From Stereocaulon alpinum (taxonomy: Eukaryota > Ascomycota > Lecanoromycetes > Lecanorales > Stereocaulaceae): DNA of 64,000 bases. Below the pieces are notes generated by a model. That model did not search any database. It worked only from the letters and a program-made list of their open reading frames with translations, and was not told the origin of the DNA. Shown piece by piece: positions 11,053-21,676 of the stretch (positions are counted from its first letter, which is position 1; each line of letters begins with the position of its first letter). Made by a program: the position numbers and the translations under genes. Where the stretch lies: positions 1 through 64,000 of the forward strand of contig JAEUBA010000098.1 in NCBI GenBank assembly GCA_018257865.1, in the 5' to 3' direction.

Positions 11053-14000
11053 CTATGCTGCGCTTGCAAGCATGTCCCGGGCGAGCTGATCGCATCGTTA
11101 GGATACATTCTTCTGCGATTTGCGTTTATGCACTCACCTCCAGCCAGGTCTGATGACCCCGAGCAAGAGCGAAGGCTTGCTCTGCTAGATTCCTCTTCTT
11201 TGACTGTTGATGACGAATGCCCTAATCATGATCAGCTGAGACCAAGACGGCATCTAGAGTGGAAAACGTACCTCTTCCAAAGTCTTGCTCACAATATAGC
11301 GGGTGGTTGTAACCTCCTTCTTCTGGCCAATTCTGTAGACGCGATCAAGGGCTTGGTCCTCGAGCATGGGGTTCCATTGCGGTTCCATGAGAAAGACATG
11401 GTTGGCGGCTGTCAGGTTCAGTCTGGCACAATTAATAATGACGACAAGCATTTGAGACATGGTATTGCTCCTACCCGTTGGCACCACATCGAAGTGATAT
11501 TATGATCGCTCTCATCTGCGGGTCCTCGACGAAGGAGTCGAGAGCTTGCTGCCGCTGCTTGGATGGCATTTTCCCATCAACGCGAGTATATGACACCTTC
11601 ACTTCCTCGAGTGCTTTCCCAACAAGATCTAAAGTCGTAGTCCAGGATGAGAAGATAATACTATAGCAATGATGAGTGTTGAGATTGAAGGCACGGAAGG
11701 ACGACGTACCTTTTGTCACCTTGTGGCAATATTTGAACATCTCTTTGCAGTGCCCTCATTTTCACTGGCAGTCGCGTGATAGACGCAGATACCAATCCCA
11801 GAGTAGAGTGAGATAGATCGACTGCGAAGAACTCGCAAGGGGGCTGATGTTGGCATCCTCGCTGGTCAAGGCGTAACGTTGCGTGCGAACTGAAGAGACA
11901 AGAAGCGCAAAATATAATGCCGCATGTGGAAATCTGCGGTTGAGACAAGTCATAGGCGCCGACGCCACCCGAAATGTTCTCGTTGCTCCCCTCTCCTACA
12001 GAGAGGTCCAAGTCACATTTGCAACATTTCGCGACCCCAGCGGACAGCATTTCGTCAAACAAGCCTTGCATTGTAATACCTTGCACCTCCAGGACCGGAC
12101 ACGTGCGGAGCTGAGCTTGATAGTATACACCCAGGTTACAGATCTGGCGAAGTGCATTCATCTTCTTGAGTATATTGGAATATGTCGCAATGTGACTACT
12201 CCCTGTGTCGTTGTGAAGAAAACTCGTGACACTGTCACTCATGGACTTGTAATATATGGCCTCTTGGTCTTCGAACTCAACCTTGTGGATTCTATCCGTT
12301 CGATTAGGCAGATCAATGGCATTTTTGGGTCGGCGTAGACATATTGATGCCAGCAGGCTCCGAACAGGCGAGTTGTCATTTCCCGGCGTTAACATGGCTC
12401 TGACTGACTTTAGATCACTGTCTGGGAAGACTCTAATGAATTTGAGCAAGCTAGCAAGATCTTCCCAACGGTTCTGTATGGGTGTGCCGCTTATCGCCCA
12501 TCGAGTGTTACCCCGAAGACCGTATATGGCTTTGGCTCTTAAAGTAGTGCCTGTACGTATCTCGTGGGCTAAATCAGACAGGTCAGAATGAGTAGTAGCT
12601 GTTGAAGATCGAGAATTACCTTCATCTAGGATGATGCGATGCCAATTAACCGAATAAAGCGGCTTGGGTCCGTTATCAAGCCCTTGCCACTCTCTAGCAA
12701 TAACATCATACGTCGTGACCACAATATCATGTGCAAGCATTGCGGCAACATCATTAGCCCGCTTTGGTCCATGATATATCCAGAAGCGCAGGGATTGTGG
12801 GCGCAGGTGTGTCCGAAGCTCCTTCTCCCATGTTCGCAGGAGAGATGGCTGTACGACAAGAAGTGTTGGTACGAATCTCACGGAGCTTTTGGCTCGTCGT
12901 GACCAGTCTGTTGCTATCAAGGAGATTACACTTAGTGTTTTTCCGAGGCCCATGGCGTCCGCAAGAATGCCCCCACGAACTTCCCCAGGGTGATACATTG
13001 TTATCCTGCCTGTTTCGATGTTCTTGTACCTGGGGAATCATTAGCATCCTTGTTAGGAGACGATTAATCTGGAATCAAGCCACCAAAGACCATACTTAGT
13101 AAGACCGCCACTTTCACTCGAAATAGCCCGCCATAAATCACCGTAATTGCTGTCTGGCGCCAAATTGTTTTCTCTCATTAGCATGAACGATAGAGCCCGC
13201 TTTTGATGGCTAGATGAAGTTAGAAGACATTTATCATATGGCCTCACACAGGGAGTCTTATGAAAGTTGTAACCATACCTGTAAAGAGTCGTTCGAATGA
13301 CAGCTGGTGCTTCTGTTTCTGGTAGGGAGTCTTCCGTCTCCAAGACGGCAGACGGGTCTTCGCTCTGATCCATCGTCTCGATGTTCGATAGCGAAAGCTC
13401 TGATTGAAGCTGAAACGTTGTAGGGGGTGCTCCCTCCCTCCCAAAAAGACTTTGTGGATTAATGTAAGGGACATTGCGATCGCAGCGCAAGGGAGACTGG
13501 AGATACTCTGAGCATTGGGAGAGAAATTCGCCTATTGAATCAAGCATTTCCATAGGACCATAAAGGATCACCGATAATGACACTGGTTTGATTTGAGACA
13601 GTGCCGCCGCCTTCACGTGCTGCTTATTTCGGTTACGGATTGAGCGTTGAGCGACTGCCGGGACCACATAAGCTTGTAAGTAGACGCTCGGATCTTCTTG
13701 CAAAACCCTGCACATCTTGGAGTAGCGGGCATCAAGCACCCCAAGAACAATACCGCTCTCTACTCGAAGCTGTAGATGATCAGAGCCATCGTTGATGATG
13801 ACTGGCCTAAACTTAGTGTCCAGGGCTAACACAGAGCTATTCAGCCGATGAACGGGGATGCAATCAAGCTACACATTCATCATGAGCGCAGCTCGATAAA
13901 ATGCACAACAAGTAGTTGCTACGGGGCTGAGAGAACGCACCATGCCGAAGCACACCTCGTCCACAGCATGATCAGCATCTCTATCTGAAAACACATTGTG

Positions 14001-14399
14001 GCAGCTGTCCGGGAGGGCAGGAAGATTAATAGCCGTTGATCCTATCTCAGCGGCATCAGAAGCTCTCGAGATGCTGAAGTTGGTGTTGATTCTAGCCTGG
14101 GCAGAATTGGTCAGGTAGGGGGAGTGCTGGGTGTGAGAGTCTGAGGTAATGGAGTTGAAGCCTGGCGATGTACTGCCATTGTGAAGAGGGTTTGACCATT
14201 GAGCAGATATGTTACCGGAATCGTCGCGGGGACTAATAAAGTGCTGACTCTCATAGACTGAGGGGTGTTGAGATGAATTGGCGAGTTGGTCCCCAGGGCT
14301 GGCATAGGAGCCTAGTTCTAAGCGAGCTCGTTTCGGGGGCCTGCCGAGCGTCTCCAAGGACGCGTCTGTCTCCCAAGCATCTTCTCCACGTCGCATCAT
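11053..14399 (-). CDS. SNF2 helicase, Rad5/HLTF-like, degenerate RING
   Basis: Nine exons: 14399-13941, 13868-13279, 13209-13096, 13029-12620, 12568-11710, 11660-11475, 11422-11272, 11221-11138 and 11085-11053. They join in frame to 961 residues. The ATPase half has the Walker A-type D-A-M-G-L-G-K-T, a DEAH box split by the intron at 12569-12619, and SGTPIQNRWEDL. The helicase C half has SIIFSSWTTTLDLVGKALEE and ALDRVYRIGQKKEV. Between them is a Cys-rich finger (CCKC ... CGIIFCASC) where a Rad5/HLTF RING should lie; the expected His is Ile. Such proteins remodel or translocate on DNA in post-replication repair or transcription. Several introns are multiples of three and open, so a naive frame reads through them. 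The last intron (11086-11137) has a good CTAAC branch site; without it the protein ends at 11126. Confidence 0.85.
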
Positions 14400-15365
14400 G
14401 TTTTACCCACTGCCCATCGTCTTTGAAGCCGATTCATGAATGGACGCAGAGATCAAGATGGTTGTGAAGATTGGAAAGATGTGCTTCGCCGGTCACTGCC
14501 TCAGCCTCTTGTCTACGGTTGGCCACTTCACGTGCGCCCAACGCACAGCCCCCAACCTTACTCAGCTACTGCTTGCTGCCTTGTGATTCTGACAAGGCAG
14601 ATTTACATAGCCATATCAATGTAATTACTGCATGTTATCAGAGCAATGAGCATATTTATTCAGGCTGGCATCTTCCTCGAGTGGCCACGCAATCGCTGGG
14701 TGCAATGACTGTTTCGGTTGCTTTGGTTTAGCTTCCCTTAGATACCACGCCTTGACAGCTCATGCCGCGTGCACCACTTCTTGGACCACCAGACTGTCTT
14801 GGACCGCCAGACTGTCTCGATAGTGTTCAAGCTGAGCTACCCATTGATTGATATAGATCCTCTCACGCCCTCCTACGCGATCGCTGGCTATTGTCCGCCT
14901 AAGCAGAGCCATATCTTCTTGCGAACCCTGCGAACCGAGCCTTCTAAGCCCATCGATCTCTGCTCGCGCTATACTATCGGTCACTGTGAGAATCAGGAAT
15001 ACTACACGTTGGATTGGTACCTTGTCTACCTCACGAAAGAACCAAGTCTAGTCGCTGGCCAGGACTCGGGAGATGGCAGTGTCGATGAGCACGCGCACTT
15101 GCAACCAATATTCCATGCTCGATGATGATACCTTGCCTGGTAAGACGAGAATCACTACGCCTTCGAAGACTGTGTGGAATCGCTGTGAAAAAGACCTTGC
15201 CACATCCAAGATTGCCTTCACCTACTCTTCCTCCACCGTTCCAATGTTAGCAGTCTTTCACTGAACACGCCCTTCTCAGGTTTGAAACCTTTGATTTCTG
15301 TCACTCATAGTCGCACAAAGTGCAGCCTTCTCTAAGCGGGATTGCTTCGTGTCAGTAGGCCCGCG
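14400..15365. other. Divergent spacer with possible gene remnant
   Basis: Spacer between the helicase gene (minus) and the STAND gene (plus). It should contain both promoters. A minus-strand frame at 14757-15225 is listed separately. The rest shows nothing recognisable. Confidence 0.5.
14757..15225 (-). pseudogene. Possible broken gene, one in-frame stop
   Basis: Read on the minus strand, one frame stays open for about 155 codons with a single TAG near 15049. Segments on both sides look protein-like, for example VEGVVILVLPG-type and RVLIDTAISRVL-type stretches upstream and IARAEIDGLRRL downstream. No ATG start fits; upstream of about 15225 a CTAAC branch-like site precedes an AG, so an exon may begin there. 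I do not recognise the family. The opposite strand is also fairly open, so this may be chance. Confidence 0.25.
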
Positions 15366-18300
15366 ATGACCTCAAGATCTAGTGTTGCGCCACCCGTATC
15401 GTTCAGCAGTGCGTTTGAGAGGCTCCGGGACACAGTGACTAAAGATGAAGCCCGCACTTTTTCTTCAACGTCGATGAGGGATGTATGGTCTACTTCTAAA
15501 GATGTCGAGCGTTACCTTGAATCCCGAAGGAAGCTGCGAGGGCTTCATCGCATACGGCCGTTTCTAGAGGGAATCGAGAAATACTCAAAAGCCGTGGATG
15601 TTTTGTGCAATGGAACACCTTACCTACCATACATATGGGTAAGCTGATCTATACCTGCCGTGAGAGTTGACCTAACCAATACACTAGGCGCCGATCAAGC
15701 TTCTATTGCAAGTAAGTAATTCTGGGTTGCAAGAGCATATGCAGCAATGAAGGACCGGACATAGACTTGTTTAAGTCATCTCCCCACTCAAGGCTGCCAC
15801 GCATATCTGAAACTGACCTTCCCTACGTTCTTGCTGATCGTCTGAGTGATGGTATAGATTGCTCAAGATCATATGTCAGCCCTTGAAAGATTGATAGACG
15901 CATACGCCATGATCGGCGAGGCAATGCCTCGCTTTGACAGGCTCTCTACTGCTTTCAGAGAGGATCCTGAATTCCAGCAGGTCTTGGGCTATTTCTATGA
16001 GGATATTCTAGATTTCCATCGAAGAGCCTATAAATTTTTCCGCCGGCGTGGTGAGCAAAACCCATTTTGCTTTGCATTTCAAAGGTTCTGATCATGCTAT
16101 CTTATCATATATAGCTTGGAAGACCGTCTTCGACTCTCTATGGAAAACATTTGACCCACGCTTCCAAGGAATACTTGAAAACCTCCGGAAGCATCGAGAT
16201 CTTGTAGACCAGGAAGCGAATGCACTCAATATTGCCGAGGAAAAGGCCTGGAGGACCCAGCAACTCGAGCAAATGAGACAGTCGCGAGTGGAGCGAGCCG
16301 AAGAAATTGAGCGAGTGGAGAACCAGCGGATTCGTTCGCAAACGCGAGAGGCAGTCGCGTGGTTTGGCGCAGCCGAAGACCAGGAAGACCTCCTCTTAAA
16401 GCTATCAAGAGCATGCGATGGCGATGATGACCACTGGGTTCTCAAGGAACCTACCATCATGCGTTGGCTCGAGCCAGCAGAGAGCCATGCATTTGTGTGG
16501 CTGAATGGAAAACCTGGAGCTGGTGAGTCTTGCAAGTGTCCACAACTCGCACTTGAGTAGCTGTACTGGCAGAAAGTTACTGTCCTGCAATTTCCCACAG
16601 GACATGGTGCTAACGTGCTGCCAATAGGCAAAAGCGTGATTTGTTCTAAGATTATTGAGCACCTTCAGGACGCCGAGGGACAGGTCGTCGTCTATTATTT
16701 TTGCAGTAACCGTCAGATCCTCCTGAGACCGGCAAACGACATTCTGAGAAGTTTTGCTTGTCAATTACTTGTTGCGAACACTGGCCTTGCCCCGTACATA
16801 CTCGAAACATATGTAAATCACGGTCTCAGACCTACCAAGAAAAGTCTAGGAGCCATACTGGAGAAGTTAATCACTTCGCTTCCGTCGGTCAGGATCGTTG
16901 TGGATGGTGTAGACGAATGTGCTCAGAGTGACCAGGATGAAATCATAGATGACCTCCTGAGAATCAGGGGACCTGTGCCAGGAGCGTGCAAAACATTGCT
17001 CTCTAGCCAGAAGCTGCCAAGCATCTTGAACATGCTACATATGAAGCCCACTCTACGCTTGGATGAGAGCTATGAAAATGTGAACTTAACCATCTCGTCA
17101 TTCATTCGTCCACGACTCGAAAATCTACGTCAGAAGTTTGGCTCCGAGATCATAGATGAATTAGGACGTCAGATTGTGGCAAAAGCCAATGGTTGATTCC
17201 CCTTAATGTAACTGCCTGACCGCGCTAATGTGCTCCAGGAATGTTCCTCTGGGTCAAGTTGATCATGGTCCTAATTGAAGGTCTCCACTACGAAGTGCAT
17301 ATACGAGAGGCAATGGACACGCTACCAGAAGGGCTTCCAGCGCTGTATGATCACACTTCTTATCATATGCAGTTTGACATACTAATATTACCAAGTTATG
17401 GAAGAATTGTATCTCATATCTGTGGTGATGCGAAAACTCCGAACCAACGCATGGCAGTAAGAATACTGCAGTGGATGATAGTGGCTCAGCGGCCTCTAAG
17501 AAGATACGAGCTAGAAAGCGGAATCATACTAGACGAGCGAGTGTCTCGAATCACTTCAACAAGCAAGGCTCGAGGAGACGTGCTCCGTCTATGCTCCCCC
17601 ATACTCGATGTTGAGGACGGGCCTGGCGGTTACGTTAGCTTTGTTCACTTTACAGCAAAAGAGTCCGTATCCTCTCACCAATCAGTCCCGTTCCATCTGG
17701 AAGGCCGTACTAAAATTGCCATCATAGGTTCCTACAAAACTTCTACGACTCCCCAATCATGCAGAAGTCTCAAGCTCAGCTCACGGTGTCCCTATCGTGT
17801 GTTCTTTACCTTACTTCCAGTCTCGACCTAGTCAATCCATGTATCGCCGACGACGAAAAACGATCACAGGTTGCTCTCTGCCTCCATGAGCTGCATCTAT
17901 ACGCAAACGATCACTGGCTCGATCACTTGCGGGCGTTAGTAAAAATATCGGAACGTCCATTTGCTCAAGGGCAACCTCTGTCGTCTTTACGGTGTAGTCT
18001 TGACACCCTCGCTCACGTGCACAACGAGCTCTTACCGTCTGAGTATCAAAATACTGGAGGCGACCACGAGCCTATCTCCCCAGAAGAGCTTAGGTGGAAG
18101 ACACTGGGCATTTCGCCTGCAGCGCAGAGTTTATTGAATCAGACGTCAATTTATCGAGACAATGTGTCTGCAACGGGTGGGTTACTAGCCAATGACAATG
18201 GTAAGTGTCTATTAATTACGCTCAGCTTCCTTCATTACTAAATTCTCATGCAGGCGGGGCTGTTGAAAATCAAGATCCTTCTCTATTCACGAGCATTCGG

Positions 18301-19818
18301 ACACGGTATTTAGGTATAGTAGAGGATCTTCTGGGATCACAAGATTCGGAAGGTGCATGTCTCGACAACTTCCGCGCACGACATCTCTCTGGGGCTTTCT
18401 TCTGCCGCTACCGGAACTGTAGTCGAGCTACCCAAGGCTTCAACGCGCCCGAGCTTCGTGAAGCGCATGAGGAGAGCCACCTTCCGCAATTTCGATGTAC
18501 CGAGCCACAGTGCGGTTTTCTTGGTTGGAAATTCAACACTCGTGGTGCTTTGAAGAAGCACGTTGCCCAATATCATGACCAGCACAATGTATCTACGATA
18601 CCAAGCGCCCTACGCAGGACCTCTCGCAATCTACCACAAGATAGATCTCTTTTCCGTTTCAGATCACCATCTCCTAGCCATGGATGGAGATCGTCGAAGA
18701 CAGCAGAGAACTCACCCCTGGCAGTTACAGACACCAATCTTGACAGGCTGAGGTACGTACTAGTGACAGACTTTTTAATCCTCTCTACATGGTGCTCAAT
18801 GTCTTTGGCATGCCTGATTCAGGTATATGCGACCTAAGACTCGTATTGACGAAGCCTTATAAACAGGTTCCAACCCAACGAAGGCCCACCTGAACTAATC
18901 ACAAATCCCCCACTCATAGAGCCGAGAATCCCACCTAAGCCGTCCTATCAGTTCCAGTTGATGCCCCTCGAACAGCTCATGGCTCGTCAAGAGCAAGATA
19001 CGACTCCACTACCCTCCTCGCCATCAATTTCAGATCTACCCTCCTTGCCACCAATTCCAGATCTACGCTTGCCACCGATTTCAGATCCACCCTCCTTGCC
19101 ACCAATTTCACAACTGGAAGACTATCAGGATCAGCTGATGGACTCCGAAGAGCAGAAAAACACGGAGCTGCATATTGCTCGTCTAGAGCGTGGTTGGACT
19201 CCTTTGCCTTCCCAGCCACAAAGACCTGCAGCGGTGCTTAACTATCAAGATCAGCCGATGGACCTCGAACAGCAGAACAAGAAGCGATTGCTCGAGGATT
19301 ATTTAGAGCAAAGTACGACTCAACGGCCCTCCCCGCCACCAAATCCACACGCGCTGCAGGACTATAACATGCAGATAATGCTCCTCGAACAGCAGAACAA
19401 GAAGCGAGTGCTCATGGGTCATCCAGCGTCGATTACAAGTGAACCGCCCTCCCCGCCACCAAAGCCACACGCGCTGCAAGACTATAACATGCAGATGATG
19501 CTTCTCGAACAGCAGAACAAGGAGCGAGAACTCATGCCTCGTCAAGAGCAAGATACGATTCAACTACCCCCCTTGCCACCAAATACAAGCCCGCTGGAAG
19601 ACTATAACAAGCAGTTGATGATCCTCGAACAGCAATACAAGAAGCGAAAACTCATGGCTCGTCAAGAGCAGAATATGACTGAAACGCCCTCCCCGCCGCC
19701 AAATCCACACCCGCTGCAAGCCTATCAGCTGATGCTGATGGACCTCGAACAGCAGAACAAGGAGCGATTGCTCATGGCTCGTCCAAAGCAAGATCCTGCC
19801 AGTCCATCAACCAACTAA
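15366..19818 (+). CDS. STAND NTPase, NACHT-like, C2H2 fingers, repeat tail
   Basis: Ten exons: 15366-15638, 15688-15711, 15858-16050, 16115-16522, 16628-17191, 17239-17344, 17396-17666, 17765-18200, 18254-18752 and 18867-19818. They join in frame to 1241 residues. Order: a helical N-terminal domain of the fungal STAND type (about 1-290); an NTPase with Walker A GKPGAGKS, split by an intron, near 295-302, and Walker B RIVVDGVDEC near 388; a winged-helix-like part with FVHFTAKE; two C2H2 fingers (about 805-870); then a proline-rich tail of seven repeats of about 40 residues built on LEQQNKKR. STAND proteins are signal-responsive switches, in fungi linked to allorecognition and cell death; the role here is inferred. 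The join at 17667-17764 is the least certain. Exon 2 is only 24 bases. Confidence 0.82.
19120..19818 (+). repeat. Seven-copy coding tandem repeat, about 120 bases
   Basis: In-frame repeats of about 120 bases at the end of the STAND gene; a shortened first copy begins a little earlier, near 18940. The best copies read L-Q-D-Y-N-M-Q-x-M-L-L-E-Q-Q-N-K-K-R followed by a P-S-P-P-P-N-P-H spacer. Copies two and three are the most diverged, and copies four to seven the most alike. Confidence 0.85.
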
Positions 19819-20289
19819 AGACCAGAAAAACCCCACCTTTCCCCGAATCCAACACGAAGATAATTTAACATTGCATACCAACCTCCATATCAACATCGAA
19901 AGATAACGAAACACGACCTTCCCCCTCATACGCTTACTTCATACGAGCGATCTACGAACCTCTATTCAACTGCGAGCGGGGAAGCAGTTGCACGTGATCT
20001 GAGCACGAGCGTAATTTTCTTTGCGGGTATGGTATGGTATGGTGTACGAGAATCATGACGATTTTGTTTCTACGTAACGTTGTAAGGATGTATGTTGTGT
20101 TTTGAGTATATTGCATGCAGAGTATATGTTTCTGGATTGGAGGGACGAGGTAGGAGCTTGGAGCTACGTGAATGCTGCAGATAGCTAGCGCATGTTGTGA
20201 TGATTATGGACATAGATGCGTCCCCGTCCCCGTTTTAGTATTCAATTCAATCCTCTGTTTAAACACCCCATCATGTCTTAACTGCAACA
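19819..20289. other. Intergenic, convergent gene ends
   Basis: Spacer between the 3' ends of the STAND gene and the Gag1-like gene. It contains a short GGTAT run near 20025-20042 and, at its right end, a C-rich tract that continues into the next coding end. Nothing else is seen. Confidence 0.5.
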
Positions 20290-21183
20290 CTACTCCTCCC
20301 CCCTCCCCACCCCCTCAACCCCCACCCCCAACCCCAACCCCAACGCCCTCCTAACCCTCCCCACACTCCTCCTCACTTTCTTCCTCCCCTCTCCACCCCC
20401 TATACCCCCCCCAGCATTCACCCCCGCCTCCCCCTTAGGCGGCCACTCCCCATCCTTCTTCCACCCCTGCACAAGCGCGCTTACAATGGTAGACAGATTT
20501 ACAGGTACATTAGGCGTCGTGCTCTGCACTATAATCTTAGTATACAAAGTGCCATATGTAGCCGGGAGGATTGAGGCGCGGGCCGGGAGGAGCGGAGGCG
20601 CAAGGGGGACTAGGATGTTCGATGTGGCGTGAGGCGAGGCTGTGCGTGCGCCTGTCCATGCGTCCCGGCGCTCGATGTATGTGCGCAGTCCTTCGTTCCA
20701 GACCATTTCTTCTTCTAGCTTCTGTTGGCGTTTGCGCTTGCGCGAGAGCGCGGGCTGCGCTACTGAGTCTGGAGTGTCGTATTTGTAGGGATCGGCGAGT
20801 GGTGCTGGAGATGGAGATGGAGATGGAGGGGCGGGTGAGGAGTCGGAGTCGCGCTCGCGCCAGTCGTTGTGGGTGGCTGGGATTGTTGATGCGGTGGTGT
20901 TTGGGGATGTTGGTGGCCAGTCCCAGTCTTCTCGGAGCTTGGAGCGGAGTTCTCGCTTTGCGGCTTGGATTTGGGCTTCGTTTGCTTTTGTGTTTGGTGG
21001 GTTTTTGGTGGTTTTGGGGAGCGCGCTGGGGATTGGGAAGGGTTTCGTGGCATCGTGGAAACTGTTGGTTGTGATGTCATTTGTTGGGCTTGTGGCTGAG
21101 AGGGAGGAGAGGTTGTCGGGGGAGGAAGGCTGCATTTGTCCTGGGTCTGGGGAGTGCCGCCAGGTTATTTGGATGTGGACCAT
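20290..21183 (-). CDS. Gag1-like clamp domain (DUF4050) protein
   Basis: A single 297-residue frame from an ATG at 21183. The fungal DUF4050/Gag1-like clamp signature appears in the middle: L-R-E-D-W-D-W-P near residue 87, then a basic patch SRKRKRQQKLEEEM and W-N-E-G-L-R-T-Y-I-E-R-R-D-A-W-T-G-A near 160-185. The family is fungal, and its biochemical role is not settled. The C-terminal 30 residues are a Gly/Val/Arg low-complexity tail produced by a C-rich DNA tract, so the true stop could be sensitive to sequence errors. An upstream coding exon is possible because family members often have more N-terminal sequence. Confidence 0.72.
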   Translation of the reverse strand: MVHIQITWRHSPDPGQMQPSSPDNLSSLSATSPTNDITTNSFHDATKPFPIPSALPKTTKNPPNTKANEAQIQAAKRELRSKLREDWDWPPTSPNTTASTIPATHNDWRERDSDSSPAPPSPSPSPAPLADPYKYDTPDSVAQPALSRKRKRQQKLEEEMVWNEGLRTYIERRDAWTGARTASPHATSNILVPLAPPLLPARASILPATYGTLYTKIIVQSTTPNVPVNLSTIVSALVQGWKKDGEWPPKGEAGVNAGGGIGGGEGRKKVRRSVGRVRRALGLGLGVGVEGVGRGEE

Positions 21184-21676
21184 CCGTCGTGTTGGTATTG
21201 CCGCTCAGCGGTCGTTGAGGGTATGTAGTCAGTCTCTGTTTAGTGTGAGTGATGAGAAGGAGAGGTTGGCAAGCCATGTTGATGGTTAAAGGCTTACAGC
21301 TGAGGTAGTGGGATAGTGAATGGCAAGCTAGGAGGTTCTAGCCCATGTGAATGACGATGTTCCGCTAAGCCGTGAGTTAGGCCGCCCTTTGCTGGCCCTA
21401 GCCCTTAGATGCCGGCCTTCTCATATTGTTCTAGGCTTCTAGCCCTGAGCCTTAGCTTGAGATGTCGGGCCCTTCGGCACGGTCCTCTCCCTGTAAACTT
21501 TAAAGGATGCTAGGCTCGCTGGGCGCGCTACCTTAGGTTAAGGTAGGCGCGTTACTGTAATCTACCACACGCTTACATGTGCTTTGGGTGGACTGACTCT
21601 CTGCCGTCATTGCTGGATATCAGTAAGCCTGGTTGTGGCCTGATTGAGTCTAGGCTAGGTATCTATACAGCATCTA
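21184..21676. other. Intergenic, with small diverged duplications
   Basis: Spacer between the Gag1-like gene start and the AAA ATPase gene end. The part 21360-21560 is rich in CTAG/CCTTAG words, with an inverted pair around TACCTTAGG/TTAAGGTAGG near 21530-21550. This suggests a small decayed insertion. No gene is seen. Confidence 0.4.

Noticed and set aside
14769..15125. Plus-strand 118-codon frame
   Set aside because: Opposite strand of the possible remnant at 14757-15225; no motif, no ATG context and no neighbouring exons that fit.
16092..16631. Minus-strand 179-codon frame inside the STAND gene
   Set aside because: It overlaps exons with Walker A and a coiled coil on the other strand; Ser/Arg-rich antisense artefact.
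20280..20355. C-rich run resembling telomeric or subtelomeric repeat
   Set aside because: Units are CCAACC and CCCTCC types of irregular length, not CCCTAA, and they encode the Gly/Val tail of the DUF4050 protein.
20571..21074. Plus-strand 167-codon frame over the Gag1-like gene
   Set aside because: It is the antisense shadow of the DUF4050 reading; the composition is Arg/Leu/Cys-biased and no motif is present.
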